DNA of 64,000 bases, from assembly GCF_000012985.1 (NCBI RefSeq), contig NC_007645.1:1488001-1552000 (forward strand), in the 5' to 3' direction. The translations under genes were made by a program, and so were the position numbers. The notes under the pieces were generated by a model. That model saw only the letters and a program-made list of their open reading frames with translations, did not search any database and was not told where the DNA came from. This stretch comes from Hahella chejuensis KCTC 2396 (GTDB lineage Bacteria > Pseudomonadota > Gammaproteobacteria > Pseudomonadales > Oleiphilaceae). Numbering within the stretch: the first letter of the stretch is position 1; every line of letters begins with the position of its first letter. Positions 36,213-45,953 of the stretch are shown in pieces.

Positions 36213-38636
36213 TTAAATTTCAAACTCTATACGGCCTTTGCCGTCGCTGTCTTTTTCCACTTCAGGATTGCATAACAGGATGCGGGAAGAGGCGATCTTT
36301 CCGCCTTCCAGCACCTTTGCTTTGAACTTCTGGCCTCGTTCCTCCGCTAACTGCTTTAGTGTCTTCAGTTGCTCTACCGTCAACGCTTTCGTGTCGGACG
36401 GATAATTCAGTTCTGCGGGGGAAGCGATGGCGCAGGTTTTCACTTGCATGTCCTCTTTGTCCAGCAGCAGTTGGCGGAATTCGTTGACGAAGGCTTGTTG
36501 TTCGGGGCCGACGTCGGACTGGCCGGCCTGATATGGCAGGGGCTGGATACGGACTTTCAGCGCCTGTTCGCCTGCGAACTTCACTACCGTGACGACATTG
36601 GCGTAGGGCACGAAGGTTTTGATGAGATAGCCGCTGGCGGCCTCAAAAATGGCTTTTTGAGCAATCAGGGCGACAAAACCGCTCCAGCCGAAGCTGGGAC
36701 TGTCGACATCACCGGACAGGGGCATGGCGAGCTCCACGTTGCCATTGCCATCTTTCAGCATCCCCAGCGCCACGTTTAAAGGTATCGCCCCGCCTTTCTG
36801 GATGGCGTTGGCGTCAGCGCTTTTGTCCGCTCCTAAATCCATGCCGCGCAACATGATCTTGGTGTCGCCGCTGATGCGTCCTTCATCAATAATCATGGCG
36901 AGGTTCATATCAAACTGTCCGTTGTTGATGTCGTAACCCAAGGCGTCGCTCAGGTAAGGTGAAACCGGCGGCAGGTTGATTTCCGCAATATTGGTGCGGG
37001 TGTCGAGTGACAGCTTGGGAGCGAACGGCCAGATGCGTGTGTCTGACTGAATCTTGGAGTACTGGTCGGTCTGCGCATCCAGGGTGACGTGGAAAGCCTG
37101 CTCTGGGTTCTCAGTAGTCAGGCTTTCGGCGACCAGAGAGTTAATGCGGATATCCTGTTGGAAAGGCGGCTTCACACCTTCGTCGATGAAGCTGAGCAAC
37201 GAGTCGCCTTTGATGGAGATTTGGTTGATCACCAAATTGAATGGCGAGTTTTCCGGCGCTTCGCTTGCAGGCGGCGTCTCAGCGGCGGACTGAGCGTCGG
37301 TTTGGGCGTCGGCTTGCGGCGTCTGCGACGCTGCTTCGGAAGGGGAATTCGCTGACAGGGGGGCCAGGGTAATCAGGTTGCGTTCTTTGTCCAAATGCAC
37401 ATTGGAACGTATGTCGCTGAGCTCCACCATTTCAATAAACGCCCGCTTGTCGCTGGCCTCCACATTCGACACAAACAGAGTTCCCGCCTGCAATAGCGGC
37501 GGCAGCTCTTCATTGTCGAGGGCGGAGCGCGACAGCACCAGATTCTGTGAACTGATCTGATCCACCTTGACGTTAAGCGCCTCGTCCATGCTGAAGGAGA
37601 CGGGCGTCAGGTCCAGTTTGTCCCATCCAGCGAGGATGTAGCGTCCGGCGCTGTCGTTGACGCGGGTTTTGCCGCTGTGGATCTTGCCGTTGAAGGCGAC
37701 TTCCGGATCGCCCCCCGGCGCCAGGTTGATTTGCAGCGGGTTCAGGTCGATGCTGGTGATGTCGCTTTCAACAGTCATGTCTTTAAGCTTCAGGTCGACC
37801 TGGGAGATATCCAGCTTTTTGGTGGTCGTGGTCAGCGTCAGGGCGCCGTTGCGCCAGTCCACTACGATTTCCGCACTCAGATCCAGACTGGCGTTGCTGT
37901 CGCGCAGATCGGCGGGCAGATAATGCGCGAACTGCTGCATTCTCGCCTTAAGCGAACTGATGTCCAGCCACTGCACGAACTTATCCGGGCCGACGCGAAA
38001 TTCGGTGGCGAGGACGATATCGGCGCCGTTCACCTGAGTCATCACATCTGCAAAGCCATTCCACTCCGCGCCTTTGCCTTTGATGTTTTTCAGGTTGAGG
38101 CTGAACAGGCGAATTTCGTCTTGCAGGGGCGCTTGATCAGCGGCGTCTGCTGGCGGCAGCCGACTTATATTGAAGGCGCAATTGCGCAACTGAATGGAGG
38201 GCAGGCTGATCGTCCAATCCTCGCCCGCCGACTCTGGAGCGGGGGTGGCGGACTCCTCGACTCCAGTGGGGAAAAGCACCCCGGCGACGCGCCAGCCTTC
38301 CTGCTCCTGCGCGATATTCAGTTGCAGACCGTCCAGGGCGATTTTGTCGACGACCACGGTGTTTTCAAATAAAGGCGCCAGCTGCGCGGAGACCTGCAGG
38401 GCTTCGAACTTGAGCTCCAGTCCTCGTGGGGTCGTGACTTTGACGCCGCGGCCATTGATCTCGGAAGTGAAGGGGTTGATGGAGAGGGATTCCGCAGAAA
38501 AGTCTGCGTTGTGCTCAGCGAAGTATTTGGTGAGCGCGTCTTTGGCGACGTAAGGGCCGAGCCCCCAGATTCCCAGAATCAACAGACAAAGAATGCTCAA
38601 CAGAGCAATTAACGTTCTGCGGATGATTCGCTGCAT
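36213..38636 (-). CDS. DUF748 AsmA-like periplasmic protein
   Basis: An 807-residue protein with one N-terminal membrane anchor (LIALLSILCLLILGIWGLG) and a long beta-rich periplasmic part of the DUF748/AsmA type, which in related proteins form bridge-like lipid-transport or outer membrane biogenesis factors. A low-complexity Ala/Gln/Asp linker (about 440-470) splits it. ATG 38636 has AAGGG 8 bases upstream and puts the anchor at residue about 8; the frame runs 13 residues further upstream without a better start. Role inferred from fold class. Confidence 0.82.
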   Translation of the reverse strand: MQRIIRRTLIALLSILCLLILGIWGLGPYVAKDALTKYFAEHNADFSAESLSINPFTSEINGRGVKVTTPRGLELKFEALQVSAQLAPLFENTVVVDKIALDGLQLNIAQEQEGWRVAGVLFPTGVEESATPAPESAGEDWTISLPSIQLRNCAFNISRLPPADAADQAPLQDEIRLFSLNLKNIKGKGAEWNGFADVMTQVNGADIVLATEFRVGPDKFVQWLDISSLKARMQQFAHYLPADLRDSNASLDLSAEIVVDWRNGALTLTTTTKKLDISQVDLKLKDMTVESDITSIDLNPLQINLAPGGDPEVAFNGKIHSGKTRVNDSAGRYILAGWDKLDLTPVSFSMDEALNVKVDQISSQNLVLSRSALDNEELPPLLQAGTLFVSNVEASDKRAFIEMVELSDIRSNVHLDKERNLITLAPLSANSPSEAASQTPQADAQTDAQSAAETPPASEAPENSPFNLVINQISIKGDSLLSFIDEGVKPPFQQDIRINSLVAESLTTENPEQAFHVTLDAQTDQYSKIQSDTRIWPFAPKLSLDTRTNIAEINLPPVSPYLSDALGYDINNGQFDMNLAMIIDEGRISGDTKIMLRGMDLGADKSADANAIQKGGAIPLNVALGMLKDGNGNVELAMPLSGDVDSPSFGWSGFVALIAQKAIFEAASGYLIKTFVPYANVVTVVKFAGEQALKVRIQPLPYQAGQSDVGPEQQAFVNEFRQLLLDKEDMQVKTCAIASPAELNYPSDTKALTVEQLKTLKQLAEERGQKFKAKVLEGGKIASSRILLCNPEVEKDSDGKGRIEFEI

Positions 38637-38833
38637 ATCGGCGCCCTTGGTGTTTTTTCGTGGCATCCCGCGCAATGGCGGAGTCTTTCTTGATCGTCGC
38701 CCGCCGCTTCGACTTGTTGGCGTTTGAATGCCGAAAGCTGAGTCGTGTCAGAAGGTTACGGAAAGTTTAGCCAGTCCTGCGCGGCTATCCAAGGGGAAAT
38801 ACGCCATCCACTGGCTTTGAGTCTCCTGCGCGG

Positions 38834-39043
38834 TCACATGCGTGAGATTTGGCCCAGCACGTCGCAACGCTCAAGGATCATCCTTTCATAGGATTCGACC
38901 ATTGCAAGGTTGCTGGAGCCGCACGACTTCCGGCTGTCCAGGTACCGAATAAGCCGCTGTACGTCTCTGAACAGCTGTCTTTCCAGTCGGTCCTTTGAGC
39001 TGGCGTTGTGCGATGACTTTGTTGGAATGTTATTGATCGCCAT
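38834..39043 (-). CDS. Small uncharacterised protein
   Basis: A 69-residue protein starting MAINNIPTKSSHN at ATG 39043, predicted helical and charged (KDRLERQLFRDVQRLIRYLD). It lies upstream of the DUF748 gene on the same strand. No family is recognised, and it could be a spurious frame, but its amino-acid make-up looks coding. Confidence 0.5.
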   Translation of the reverse strand: MAINNIPTKSSHNASSKDRLERQLFRDVQRLIRYLDSRKSCGSSNLAMVESYERMILERCDVLGQISRM

Positions 39044-39163
39044 GAATGTCACACTCTGTTACTTTTTGCGTAATTGTAGATAAATAACATTGCATGTCAA
39101 AAGTAATAGGCCAAAAGTATTAATAAATTTGTGGCGCGCCTCTCGTTTTTGGCGTTAATTTGA

Positions 39164-40384
39164 TCAAGTGAACACAAAAAATACCTGCGCCAGCCCGGCT
39201 AACGCTCCCAATACGCCGCCAATGGCGATCAATTTGATCTCGTCTTCCTGAAAGCAGGGCCGCAGCAGGTTCTGAAACTCTTCCGGGGATAACGCTTCCA
39301 TGCGGGTGCGCATGATGCTTTCCACCACAATGGCGCGCTCTTCGTTAAAAAGCGGGTCCTTGAAGGCGGTCTTGGAAATTTCCAGGGCTTTTTCGCCGAC
39401 TTTCTTTTTCAGTTCAGCGAACGCAGTAGGGCCGAAAGCGATCTGAGTGATGGGCTTGGCGACCCCGGTCGTCACGTCCACCAGCGGCTTGACGTGTTTC
39501 TTCACCAAGGCGCGGGTGCGCGCCCCGTTGGGACCATTGAGCATGGCGTTGACGATGTTGCCGACAGTCAGAATATCGTGGGTGACGATGCGACAGAAGG
39601 TCGCCGCCACCTGTGGCTGTCTTTTCAGGAACAGCCCCTGAACGGTCAGTGGACCGACCTTGGTGGGGTTGAGAGGGCGGAAGATAAGATTAAGCGCGAT
39701 CCAGTTGGTGGCCCAACCCACCAGAAAGCCGCATACCGGCAGCACCCAGTCAACGGAATAAAAGAACCAGAGCGCCATCTGTAAAACGCCGAAACCAAAT
39801 CCCAGCCAGAGTCCGCTGTGAATCAGAAAGCGAAACTCCGCCGCGCCGCATTCCAGAAAGATGCGATTCAGCAACTCCTTATCCGCCACCAGCCGCTCCG
39901 TCACCATGTGTTTGAGGTCCAACAGGTCTTCGATCTGATGACCGATGTCGCTCACCAGATTGTCGATCAGTCGCGGGGCGTTTTTGCGCACGCGTTCGTA
40001 AACCTTGTTTTTCACTGCTTGCGGCAGGTTTTCCCACAGCGTGCGGTGTTCCGACAGCATGATTTCGTCAACATATTCCTCCACCCGGGGCAGCATGCCG
40101 GCGACAATGTGACCGGCTAACGCCTGTGGATCGATTTGCTCGAATAGCTCCTCCACCGCTCCCAGCTTGGAAATGGTTGAATCCACGCTGATGACCGCCA
40201 TTTTTCCGGCCTTCGAAGGAATGATGCCCTGCCATCCGAAGAAGGGGCGAAAGCCAATAAATTCAAGAGGATAAAAGGTAAGTTTGATCGCCAGCCAATT
40301 GGTGCTCCAGCCGATCAGGGCGGCGACCAGGGGGATGCTCAGATACTTCCAAAACTCGGGGTTCTGTAACCACTGCCAATCCAT
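39164..40384 (-). CDS. DUF445-family membrane protein
   Basis: A 406-residue protein of the DUF445 family with membrane segments at both ends and in the middle (YLSIPLVAALIGWSTNWLAI; VCGFLVGWATNWIALNLIF; GVLGALAGLAQVFFVF). The repeated WATNW-type segment is characteristic. The protein probably spans the membrane with a large soluble central part. Function unknown. Confidence 0.85.
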   Translation of the reverse strand: MDWQWLQNPEFWKYLSIPLVAALIGWSTNWLAIKLTFYPLEFIGFRPFFGWQGIIPSKAGKMAVISVDSTISKLGAVEELFEQIDPQALAGHIVAGMLPRVEEYVDEIMLSEHRTLWENLPQAVKNKVYERVRKNAPRLIDNLVSDIGHQIEDLLDLKHMVTERLVADKELLNRIFLECGAAEFRFLIHSGLWLGFGFGVLQMALWFFYSVDWVLPVCGFLVGWATNWIALNLIFRPLNPTKVGPLTVQGLFLKRQPQVAATFCRIVTHDILTVGNIVNAMLNGPNGARTRALVKKHVKPLVDVTTGVAKPITQIAFGPTAFAELKKKVGEKALEISKTAFKDPLFNEERAIVVESIMRTRMEALSPEEFQNLLRPCFQEDEIKLIAIGGVLGALAGLAQVFFVFT

Positions 40385-40585
40385 CGTTTCACTCTCTCTG
40401 CAAAGGTGGGCGCGCTATTGTCATTAAAATGTCATAGGTTATGCACACTAATTGAACGTGGCGTTGAAGCGTCAAAGTTTTGAAACATGCCCGCCGTTTT
40501 CGGAGGGAGTCAATAATAGACTGAAAAATAAAAGGAAAAGAAAGCCCTAAAATACGGACGGGCGCACATTTGTTGAACTGAGGGC

Positions 40586-40612
40586 AAAAAGCGGCCCGGT
40601 AAAGCCGCTTTT
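40586..40612 (-). terminator. Terminator for bioA-rsmE
   Basis: AAAAGCGGC (40587-40595) pairs with GCCGCTTTT (40604-40612), 8-base loop, and Ts close the minus-strand arm. It is about 140 bases past the rsmE stop. Confidence 0.6.
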
Positions 40613-40629
40613 CCACAAAGTTATCCACA
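40609..40629 (+). promoter_or_regulatory. Pair of DnaA-box sequences
   Basis: TTTTCCACA (40609-40617) and TTATCCACA (40621-40629) are in the same orientation, 12 bases apart. The second is the perfect high-affinity DnaA box; the first fits the looser consensus. No dnaA gene, AT-rich unwinding region or further boxes are seen, so this is not an origin; DnaA titration or regulation is possible. Confidence 0.5.
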
Positions 40630-40748
40630 GTTCGCCCATTTTTGGGGCGGTATTTCAGGACGAAATATCGACGTGCTCAGGGGCGTTCGAAGAAGTGTAT
40701 GTAAGCGCCCGCTTTCTCTTTATCTATTGGGTGGAAAGGGGGCGGGGT

Positions 40749-41492
40749 TTATTTCGCCGAAGAGTCGCCGGCGTCTCCCCATAGCCACTGCATCAACGCC
40801 AGCGCCGCCACGGGAGCGGTTTCGGTGCGCAGAATACGTGGGCCGAGTGGAGCATGCACAAAACCATGACGCTCGGCCAAAGCCACTTCCTCATCCGTAA
40901 AGCCGCCTTCGGGCCCAATCAGCAGGCAGACGCTGGCGGGAGGTTGCGCCGGGCTCCAGGCGCGCGCATCGCCGGGATGCAGGATCAACTTCAGATCCGC
41001 AGTAGCGCTTTGCAACCAGCTTTCCAACGGCGTGACGTCGCCGATGTCGGGAACGCGGGCGCGTCCGCATTGTTCGCAGGCGCTGATTGATACTTGCCGC
41101 CAGTGACGCCAGCGTTTGTCCTGGCGTTCTCCATCCAGGCGCACTTCGCAACGCTCGCTCAACAGCGGCGTGAGCGCCGTGACCCCCATTTCCGTGGATT
41201 TCTGCACGGCGTAGTCCATGCGTTCGCCCCGGGACAATACTTGCCCTAGGTGTACGCGCAGGGGAGACTCCGCTTCGATCGCCAGCGGTTCGGACAGCGC
41301 CACTTCCACATCCCTGCGGCCCACCGCCAGGACTTTGACGGGAAAATCGCGGCCGTCCCCACTGAATAAATGAAACGCGTCGCCGGGACGCATGCGCAAC
41401 ACGCGCCCGACGTAATTGGCCTGATCGCCGGTCAGCGTCAGTTGGCTGAGACCATCCAGAGGCTGGTCGATAAAGATTCGGTTGTTTCTCAA
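40749..41492 (-). CDS. rsmE: 16S rRNA (uracil-1498-N3)-methyltransferase
   Basis: A 247-residue SPOUT methyltransferase that modifies U1498 of 16S rRNA. An N-terminal PUA-like domain (about 1-70) precedes the trefoil-knot domain with LLIGPEGGFTDEE and LGPRILRTETAPVAAL. The start is TTG 41492, preceded by AAGGA 6 bases upstream, just 3 bases from the bioA stop, so it is translationally linked to bioA. Length is typical. Confidence 0.93.
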   Translation of the reverse strand: MRNNRIFIDQPLDGLSQLTLTGDQANYVGRVLRMRPGDAFHLFSGDGRDFPVKVLAVGRRDVEVALSEPLAIEAESPLRVHLGQVLSRGERMDYAVQKSTEMGVTALTPLLSERCEVRLDGERQDKRWRHWRQVSISACEQCGRARVPDIGDVTPLESWLQSATADLKLILHPGDARAWSPAQPPASVCLLIGPEGGFTDEEVALAERHGFVHAPLGPRILRTETAPVAALALMQWLWGDAGDSSAK

Positions 41493-41494
41493 GT

Positions 41495-42847
41495 TCAGTC
41501 CTTAACCGCCAGTTGCAATCCATCCCAGGCCACTTTGGCCAGGTGCGCGATTTCGTCTTCGCTGATCACATAAGGCGGCATGAAGTAGATGACATTGCCC
41601 AGTGGACGCAGCAGCGCCTGATTCTTCAACGCATGCTCATAAACCCGTATGCCGCGCCGTTCCTGCCAGGGGAAGGGCGCGCGAGAGGCCTTGTCCTGCA
41701 CCATTTCAATCGCCAGGATCATGCCAGTCTGGCGGACTTCCGCCACATTGGGGTGGTCTTCAAAATGCGCGGTATGCTCGCGCATGCAGGCGGCAAGCTG
41801 CTTATTTTGCTCAATCACAGGCTGATTTTGGAAGAGGTCCAGCGTCGCCAGGGCCACACTGCAGCCGATCGGGTTGCCGGTGTAACTGTGGGAATGCAGA
41901 AAGGCGCGCATGGTGGCGTAGTCGTCGTAGAAGGCGTCATAAATGAAGTCGTGGGTCATGACCACGGACAGGGGCAGATAACCGGCGGTGAGGCCTTTCG
42001 ACAGACACAGGAAATCTGGTGAAATATCCGCCTGCTCACAGGCGAACATCGTACCGGTGCGACCGAAGCCGACCGCAATCTCATCTGCGATCAAGTGCAC
42101 GCCATGGCGGTCGCAGGCTTCCCGCAATAGCTTCAGATACACTGGGTGATGCATGCGCATGGAGCCGGCGCACTGCACCAGCGGCTCGATGATCACCGCC
42201 GCGGTTTCATGGGCGTGTTTCTGCAGCGTTTCCTCCATGTGCGCGAACTGGCGGCGGCAATACGCCTCCCAGGATTCGCCCGCCTCCCGGTGGAAACAAT
42301 CGGGACCGGGAACGTTGATGACCGGTTTAAGAAGCGCGTTGTAGGTTTCTTTATATAAGGCGACGTCTCCCACCGCCAGGGCGCCCAGAGTTTCGCCGTG
42401 ATAGCTATTGCTGAGATTGATGAAGCGGGTTTTGTTCGGTTGGCCGCTGTTGCGCCAATAGTGGAAACTCATTTTCAGCGCCACTTCCACTGCGGAGGAC
42501 CCGTTGTCGGCGTAGAAGCATTTGTTGAGGCCGGCGGGCGTTACTTCCGCCAGTCGCTCCGACAGCCGCACCACAGGTTCATGGGTGAAGCCGGCCAGGA
42601 TGACGTGCTCCAATTGCTCTATCTGGGATTTGATGGCGTCATTAATGTAAGGATGACTATGGCCGAACAGGTTCACCCACCAGGAGCTGACCGCGTCTAT
42701 ATAGCGATTGCCGTCAAAATCCTCCAGCCAGACGCCCTTGCCGCTTTTAATTGGAATCAGGGGGAGAAACTCATGATCCTTCATCTGGGTGCAGGGGTGC
42801 CACACACGCTTGAGGTCGCGTTCCCGCAGTTCTGCGTTGGTAGTCAA
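41495..42847 (-). CDS. bioA: Adenosylmethionine-8-amino-7-oxononanoate aminotransferase
   Basis: A 450-residue class III aminotransferase of biotin synthesis that makes 7,8-diaminononanoate from 7-keto-8-aminopelargonate with SAM as the amino donor. Motifs: WVNLFGHSHP, NSYHGETLGA, ADEIAVGFGRTG and the PLP Lys in LSKGLTAGYLPLS. TTG 42847 has AGGAG 7 bases upstream. No other bio genes are in the window. rsmE follows in the same operon. Confidence 0.95.
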   Translation of the reverse strand: MTTNAELRERDLKRVWHPCTQMKDHEFLPLIPIKSGKGVWLEDFDGNRYIDAVSSWWVNLFGHSHPYINDAIKSQIEQLEHVILAGFTHEPVVRLSERLAEVTPAGLNKCFYADNGSSAVEVALKMSFHYWRNSGQPNKTRFINLSNSYHGETLGALAVGDVALYKETYNALLKPVINVPGPDCFHREAGESWEAYCRRQFAHMEETLQKHAHETAAVIIEPLVQCAGSMRMHHPVYLKLLREACDRHGVHLIADEIAVGFGRTGTMFACEQADISPDFLCLSKGLTAGYLPLSVVMTHDFIYDAFYDDYATMRAFLHSHSYTGNPIGCSVALATLDLFQNQPVIEQNKQLAACMREHTAHFEDHPNVAEVRQTGMILAIEMVQDKASRAPFPWQERRGIRVYEHALKNQALLRPLGNVIYFMPPYVISEDEIAHLAKVAWDGLQLAVKD

Positions 42848-42939
42848 TTCCAGGCTCCTAATTTTGTCCGGTAAATTCGCCGCCTATTGTGACATAGGGT
42901 GGAGCCCGGGTGGAGACTGGCTGTAGGTCGACAAAAGGC

Positions 42940-45726
42940 TTAATCGTCTTGGGTCTGCACGTTGAAAACTTTTTCCAGCATCATGGAAAGTTCGCGGGGT
43001 TGCGTCGGGGGACTGAACAAATATCCCTGGCCGTAATCGCAGCCGGACTCCCTGAGCACGGCCAGTTGTTGCGGCGTTTCCACGCCCTCGGCGACGATTT
43101 TCATATCCATGGCGCGCCCCATCTTCACCAGGGCGTCCATCAATACTTCCTCCTTGGTTTGGCGGCCGAGATTGCGAATCAGCAAGCCGTCCAGTTTCAG
43201 CATGGAGATAGGCAGATCTTTCAGCAGGGTGAGGGAGGATGCGCCGTGGCCGTAGTCGTCCAGAGATAGCCTGACGCCCATCTGATGCAGCTCTATCAAA
43301 CAGCGGCGGCTTTCTTCGAATTCGTTGAGCAGATTGTGTTCGGTCAGCTCCAGCACCAGTGAGCTTGGCGGAACTTCGCTTTGCCGGATGATGTCGCGCC
43401 AGCGCTTGATATGTTGCGAACTAATCAACTGGCGCCGGGACATATTGACGGCGATGAACGGTTGTTGACCGGCGGGTCGGGAATACTGCCACTCCGCCGC
43501 CAGGTTGAGGGCGTTTTGCAGCAACCACTCGCTGATCTGGACAATATTGCCGGTTTCTTCCGCGATAGACATGAACTCCCTGGGGTGCAGTTCGCCGAAG
43601 CGCGGATGCAACCAGCGCAGAAGCGCTTCGGCGCCGGCCAGCCGCATATTTTTCAGATCGATGATGGGCTGAAATTCCAAATGGAACTGTTCATTTTGCG
43701 TGGCCTCTCGGATATCGCCCTCCAGCATCAGACGGCTGGCGACGGCCTCGTTCATGCGCTCCTCAAAAAAACGATACTGATTGCGGCCGTTGTCCTTGGC
43801 CTTGTACATGGCGATATCGGCATTTTTGATCAGAGTGGAGGCGTCTTCGCCGTCTTTGGGAAAGAGCGTCACGCCAATGCTGGCGCCGATATGGAGTTCG
43901 TAGTCTCCCACGCTGAAGGAATCCGCCAGTTGTTGCAGCAGCATTTTGGCGACGTGGATAGCGTCGGTTTCTTCCCGTAAGTGAGGCAGCACCACGGTGA
44001 ATTCGTCGCCGCCCAGGCGCGCCAGCATGTCGCTTTCCCGGAGGCGTGACTTGAGGCGGGTGGAAACCTGTTGCAACAGCTTGTCTCCCACGCCGTGTCC
44101 CAGGTTGTCGTTTACTTGCTTGAAGCGATCCAGGTCGATGAACAACACCGCCAGACGCGCCTGCTCACGCTTGTGACTGGCTATCAGCGAGTTGAGATGC
44201 TCAAACAGGTAACTACGATTTGGCAACCGGGTGAGAGGGTCGTAGTAGGCTTGCAGTCGAATCTGCTCCTCACTGCGTTTGCGATCAGTGATGTCGTGGA
44301 CGATCAAATACAGGTAGGAACTGGCCTTGTCCTTGATGTCGGAGACGTACATCTCCACCAGACTGGAGCGGTTGTCGCCGCGTCGGGCGGCAATCACTGT
44401 CTTGCCGGATTGCAGGGACGGCAGCCAATTCTCACCCAGCATTTCATTGTTTTCAGAGAGAAATAAACGCGAGGCGGAGATATTCCCCATCATTTCGCTG
44501 GAAAAGCCGAAGAAGTCGCAGGCGGCGGGGTTGGCGTCGATGACCTTGTTGTTCGTGGGGTCGAGAATGATCTGCACGGCGTCGCAATGCTCAAACATTT
44601 GTCGGTAGCGGCGCTGGCTGCTCTCCAGTTGTCCGGCGGTAAGAAAATAACGTTGTATGAGCGCAGCGAAGAGTACGATTAAACCCGCCAGCGCCATCTC
44701 CGGCGTCATCTGCTCAATGATGGCGCTGCGTATGGTGGATTGCTTCACGCTTAGCAGCAAATGCCAGGACGTTTCATCGATATTGGTGCGAATCAGGGCG
44801 TAGCCTTTGATTTCCAGAAAGGTGTCGGTGGGGATGTCCTTGGGATGAGAAATGAAGTTGTCGACGCCTTTCGGTAGGGCTTCTGGAAAGGTGGCGGCGG
44901 TTTTCGCGTGGGACGACGTCAGTGTCGGATGAGCCAGCAATTGATGCGATTGGTTGACGACAAACAATTCTCCCGCCGACAAGTTGGGGTTGATTACGAA
45001 CTCTTTGAGAACATCGAGGGTAATATCAATGGCCACCGACCCAAGGAAGACGTCGCTGGCGTAGATAGGCGCTGCGGCGGTAACCATCAGTCCTTCCCCA
45101 AACTCGTCGACGTACACGCGGGTCCAGAAAGGCGTGCGTTCAGGGTTGTGATAGGGCAGGGCCAGGGTAAAGAACTCCAGTGACAGTGACTCATTGGTGT
45201 AGGCGAATTTATTGGAATCAATCCAGGGCGCAATATAAAGAAAGCGGTTCTGGGAGATGTAATAGACCCAGTTGGATTCCGGCAGATTTTCTTTGGTTGC
45301 GCGGAAGATCGGCGTCAACGACAGCGCCATTTCTATTTCGCGATAGTAATTCGGCTGGCGTCCCTGGATATTCCCCAGACCGGTAAGGTTGCCTGCCTGA
45401 TCCGTGGTGAATGGCGGTTGCAGGGCATCCATGTCGAAGAGATTACGAGAGGGGTCGTAGACGATATTGGCGGACAGATCGCTATAGAGATGTTCCTCGT
45501 GATGGTTCAGTAAATAACTTTCCGCTGCGCGGCGCAGAATGGCGATATGCTCCATGATGCGACGGGTGGACGCGCTGACGTTCTTCTGCGTCTGCTGTAG
45601 CTCCACTTGCATGGATTGGTAGTAATTGCGCGTGCGCTCGCGGTAATCAAGCAGGATCAATACGACGCAGGCTATGAGAATAAACAGCAGCGCTGCGAGT
45701 CTGCCCGCGGTAGCCCCCAACTTCAT
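42940..45726 (-). CDS. Membrane sensor with PAS, GGDEF and EAL domains
   Basis: A 928-residue c-di-GMP enzyme: N-terminal membrane helix (about 8-27), a large periplasmic double-Cache-like sensor (about 30-345), second helix (about 350-370), PAS domain (about 375-490), GGDEF domain with intact LGGDEF, and EAL domain with EALLRW, LELTEHNLL, DDYGHG and QGYLFSPP. Both active sites look complete, so it may make or degrade c-di-GMP, controlled by an outside ligand. The ligand is unknown. Confidence 0.9.
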   Translation of the reverse strand: MKLGATAGRLAALLFILIACVVLILLDYRERTRNYYQSMQVELQQTQKNVSASTRRIMEHIAILRRAAESYLLNHHEEHLYSDLSANIVYDPSRNLFDMDALQPPFTTDQAGNLTGLGNIQGRQPNYYREIEMALSLTPIFRATKENLPESNWVYYISQNRFLYIAPWIDSNKFAYTNESLSLEFFTLALPYHNPERTPFWTRVYVDEFGEGLMVTAAAPIYASDVFLGSVAIDITLDVLKEFVINPNLSAGELFVVNQSHQLLAHPTLTSSHAKTAATFPEALPKGVDNFISHPKDIPTDTFLEIKGYALIRTNIDETSWHLLLSVKQSTIRSAIIEQMTPEMALAGLIVLFAALIQRYFLTAGQLESSQRRYRQMFEHCDAVQIILDPTNNKVIDANPAACDFFGFSSEMMGNISASRLFLSENNEMLGENWLPSLQSGKTVIAARRGDNRSSLVEMYVSDIKDKASSYLYLIVHDITDRKRSEEQIRLQAYYDPLTRLPNRSYLFEHLNSLIASHKREQARLAVLFIDLDRFKQVNDNLGHGVGDKLLQQVSTRLKSRLRESDMLARLGGDEFTVVLPHLREETDAIHVAKMLLQQLADSFSVGDYELHIGASIGVTLFPKDGEDASTLIKNADIAMYKAKDNGRNQYRFFEERMNEAVASRLMLEGDIREATQNEQFHLEFQPIIDLKNMRLAGAEALLRWLHPRFGELHPREFMSIAEETGNIVQISEWLLQNALNLAAEWQYSRPAGQQPFIAVNMSRRQLISSQHIKRWRDIIRQSEVPPSSLVLELTEHNLLNEFEESRRCLIELHQMGVRLSLDDYGHGASSLTLLKDLPISMLKLDGLLIRNLGRQTKEEVLMDALVKMGRAMDMKIVAEGVETPQQLAVLRESGCDYGQGYLFSPPTQPRELSMMLEKVFNVQTQDD

Positions 45727-45902
45727 TATTAGCCTGCCCCCTGGTTTATGGATTCAGTATAGGTAATGGCCGGGTATTTGGCGAAACGCCGGGCGTTGCG
45801 GTGAAGTAGCAGTGAGGCGGATAAGAGAAGAACCGCCGTGACGGTTATCGATGCGGAGAAAGTGAGAGCAGGAGGGTAGCGGGAGAACGGCGAGACAAGC
45901 GA

Positions 45903-45926
45903 AGGGTCTGTTGGGTAACAGACCCT
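45903..45926. other. Stem-loop after metF
   Basis: AGGGTCTGTT and AACAGACCCT form a perfect 10-bp stem with a 4-base loop, 28 bases past the metF stop. No T-run follows on the minus strand, so its role as terminator is uncertain. Confidence 0.45.
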
Positions 45927-45953
45927 GTCTTTGAGGCGAGGTTGGAACCTGGG

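Larger units (their letters stand above)
40385..40748. other. Intergenic region with terminator and DnaA boxes
   Basis: The 364-base gap between rsmE and the DUF445 gene holds the promoter region of the latter, a terminator-like stem-loop and two adjacent DnaA-box matches, listed separately. No RNA gene is recognised. Confidence 0.5.

Noticed and set aside
40609-40629. Chromosome replication origin
   Set aside because: Only two boxes, no dnaA, dnaN or gidA neighbours and no AT-rich unwinding region.
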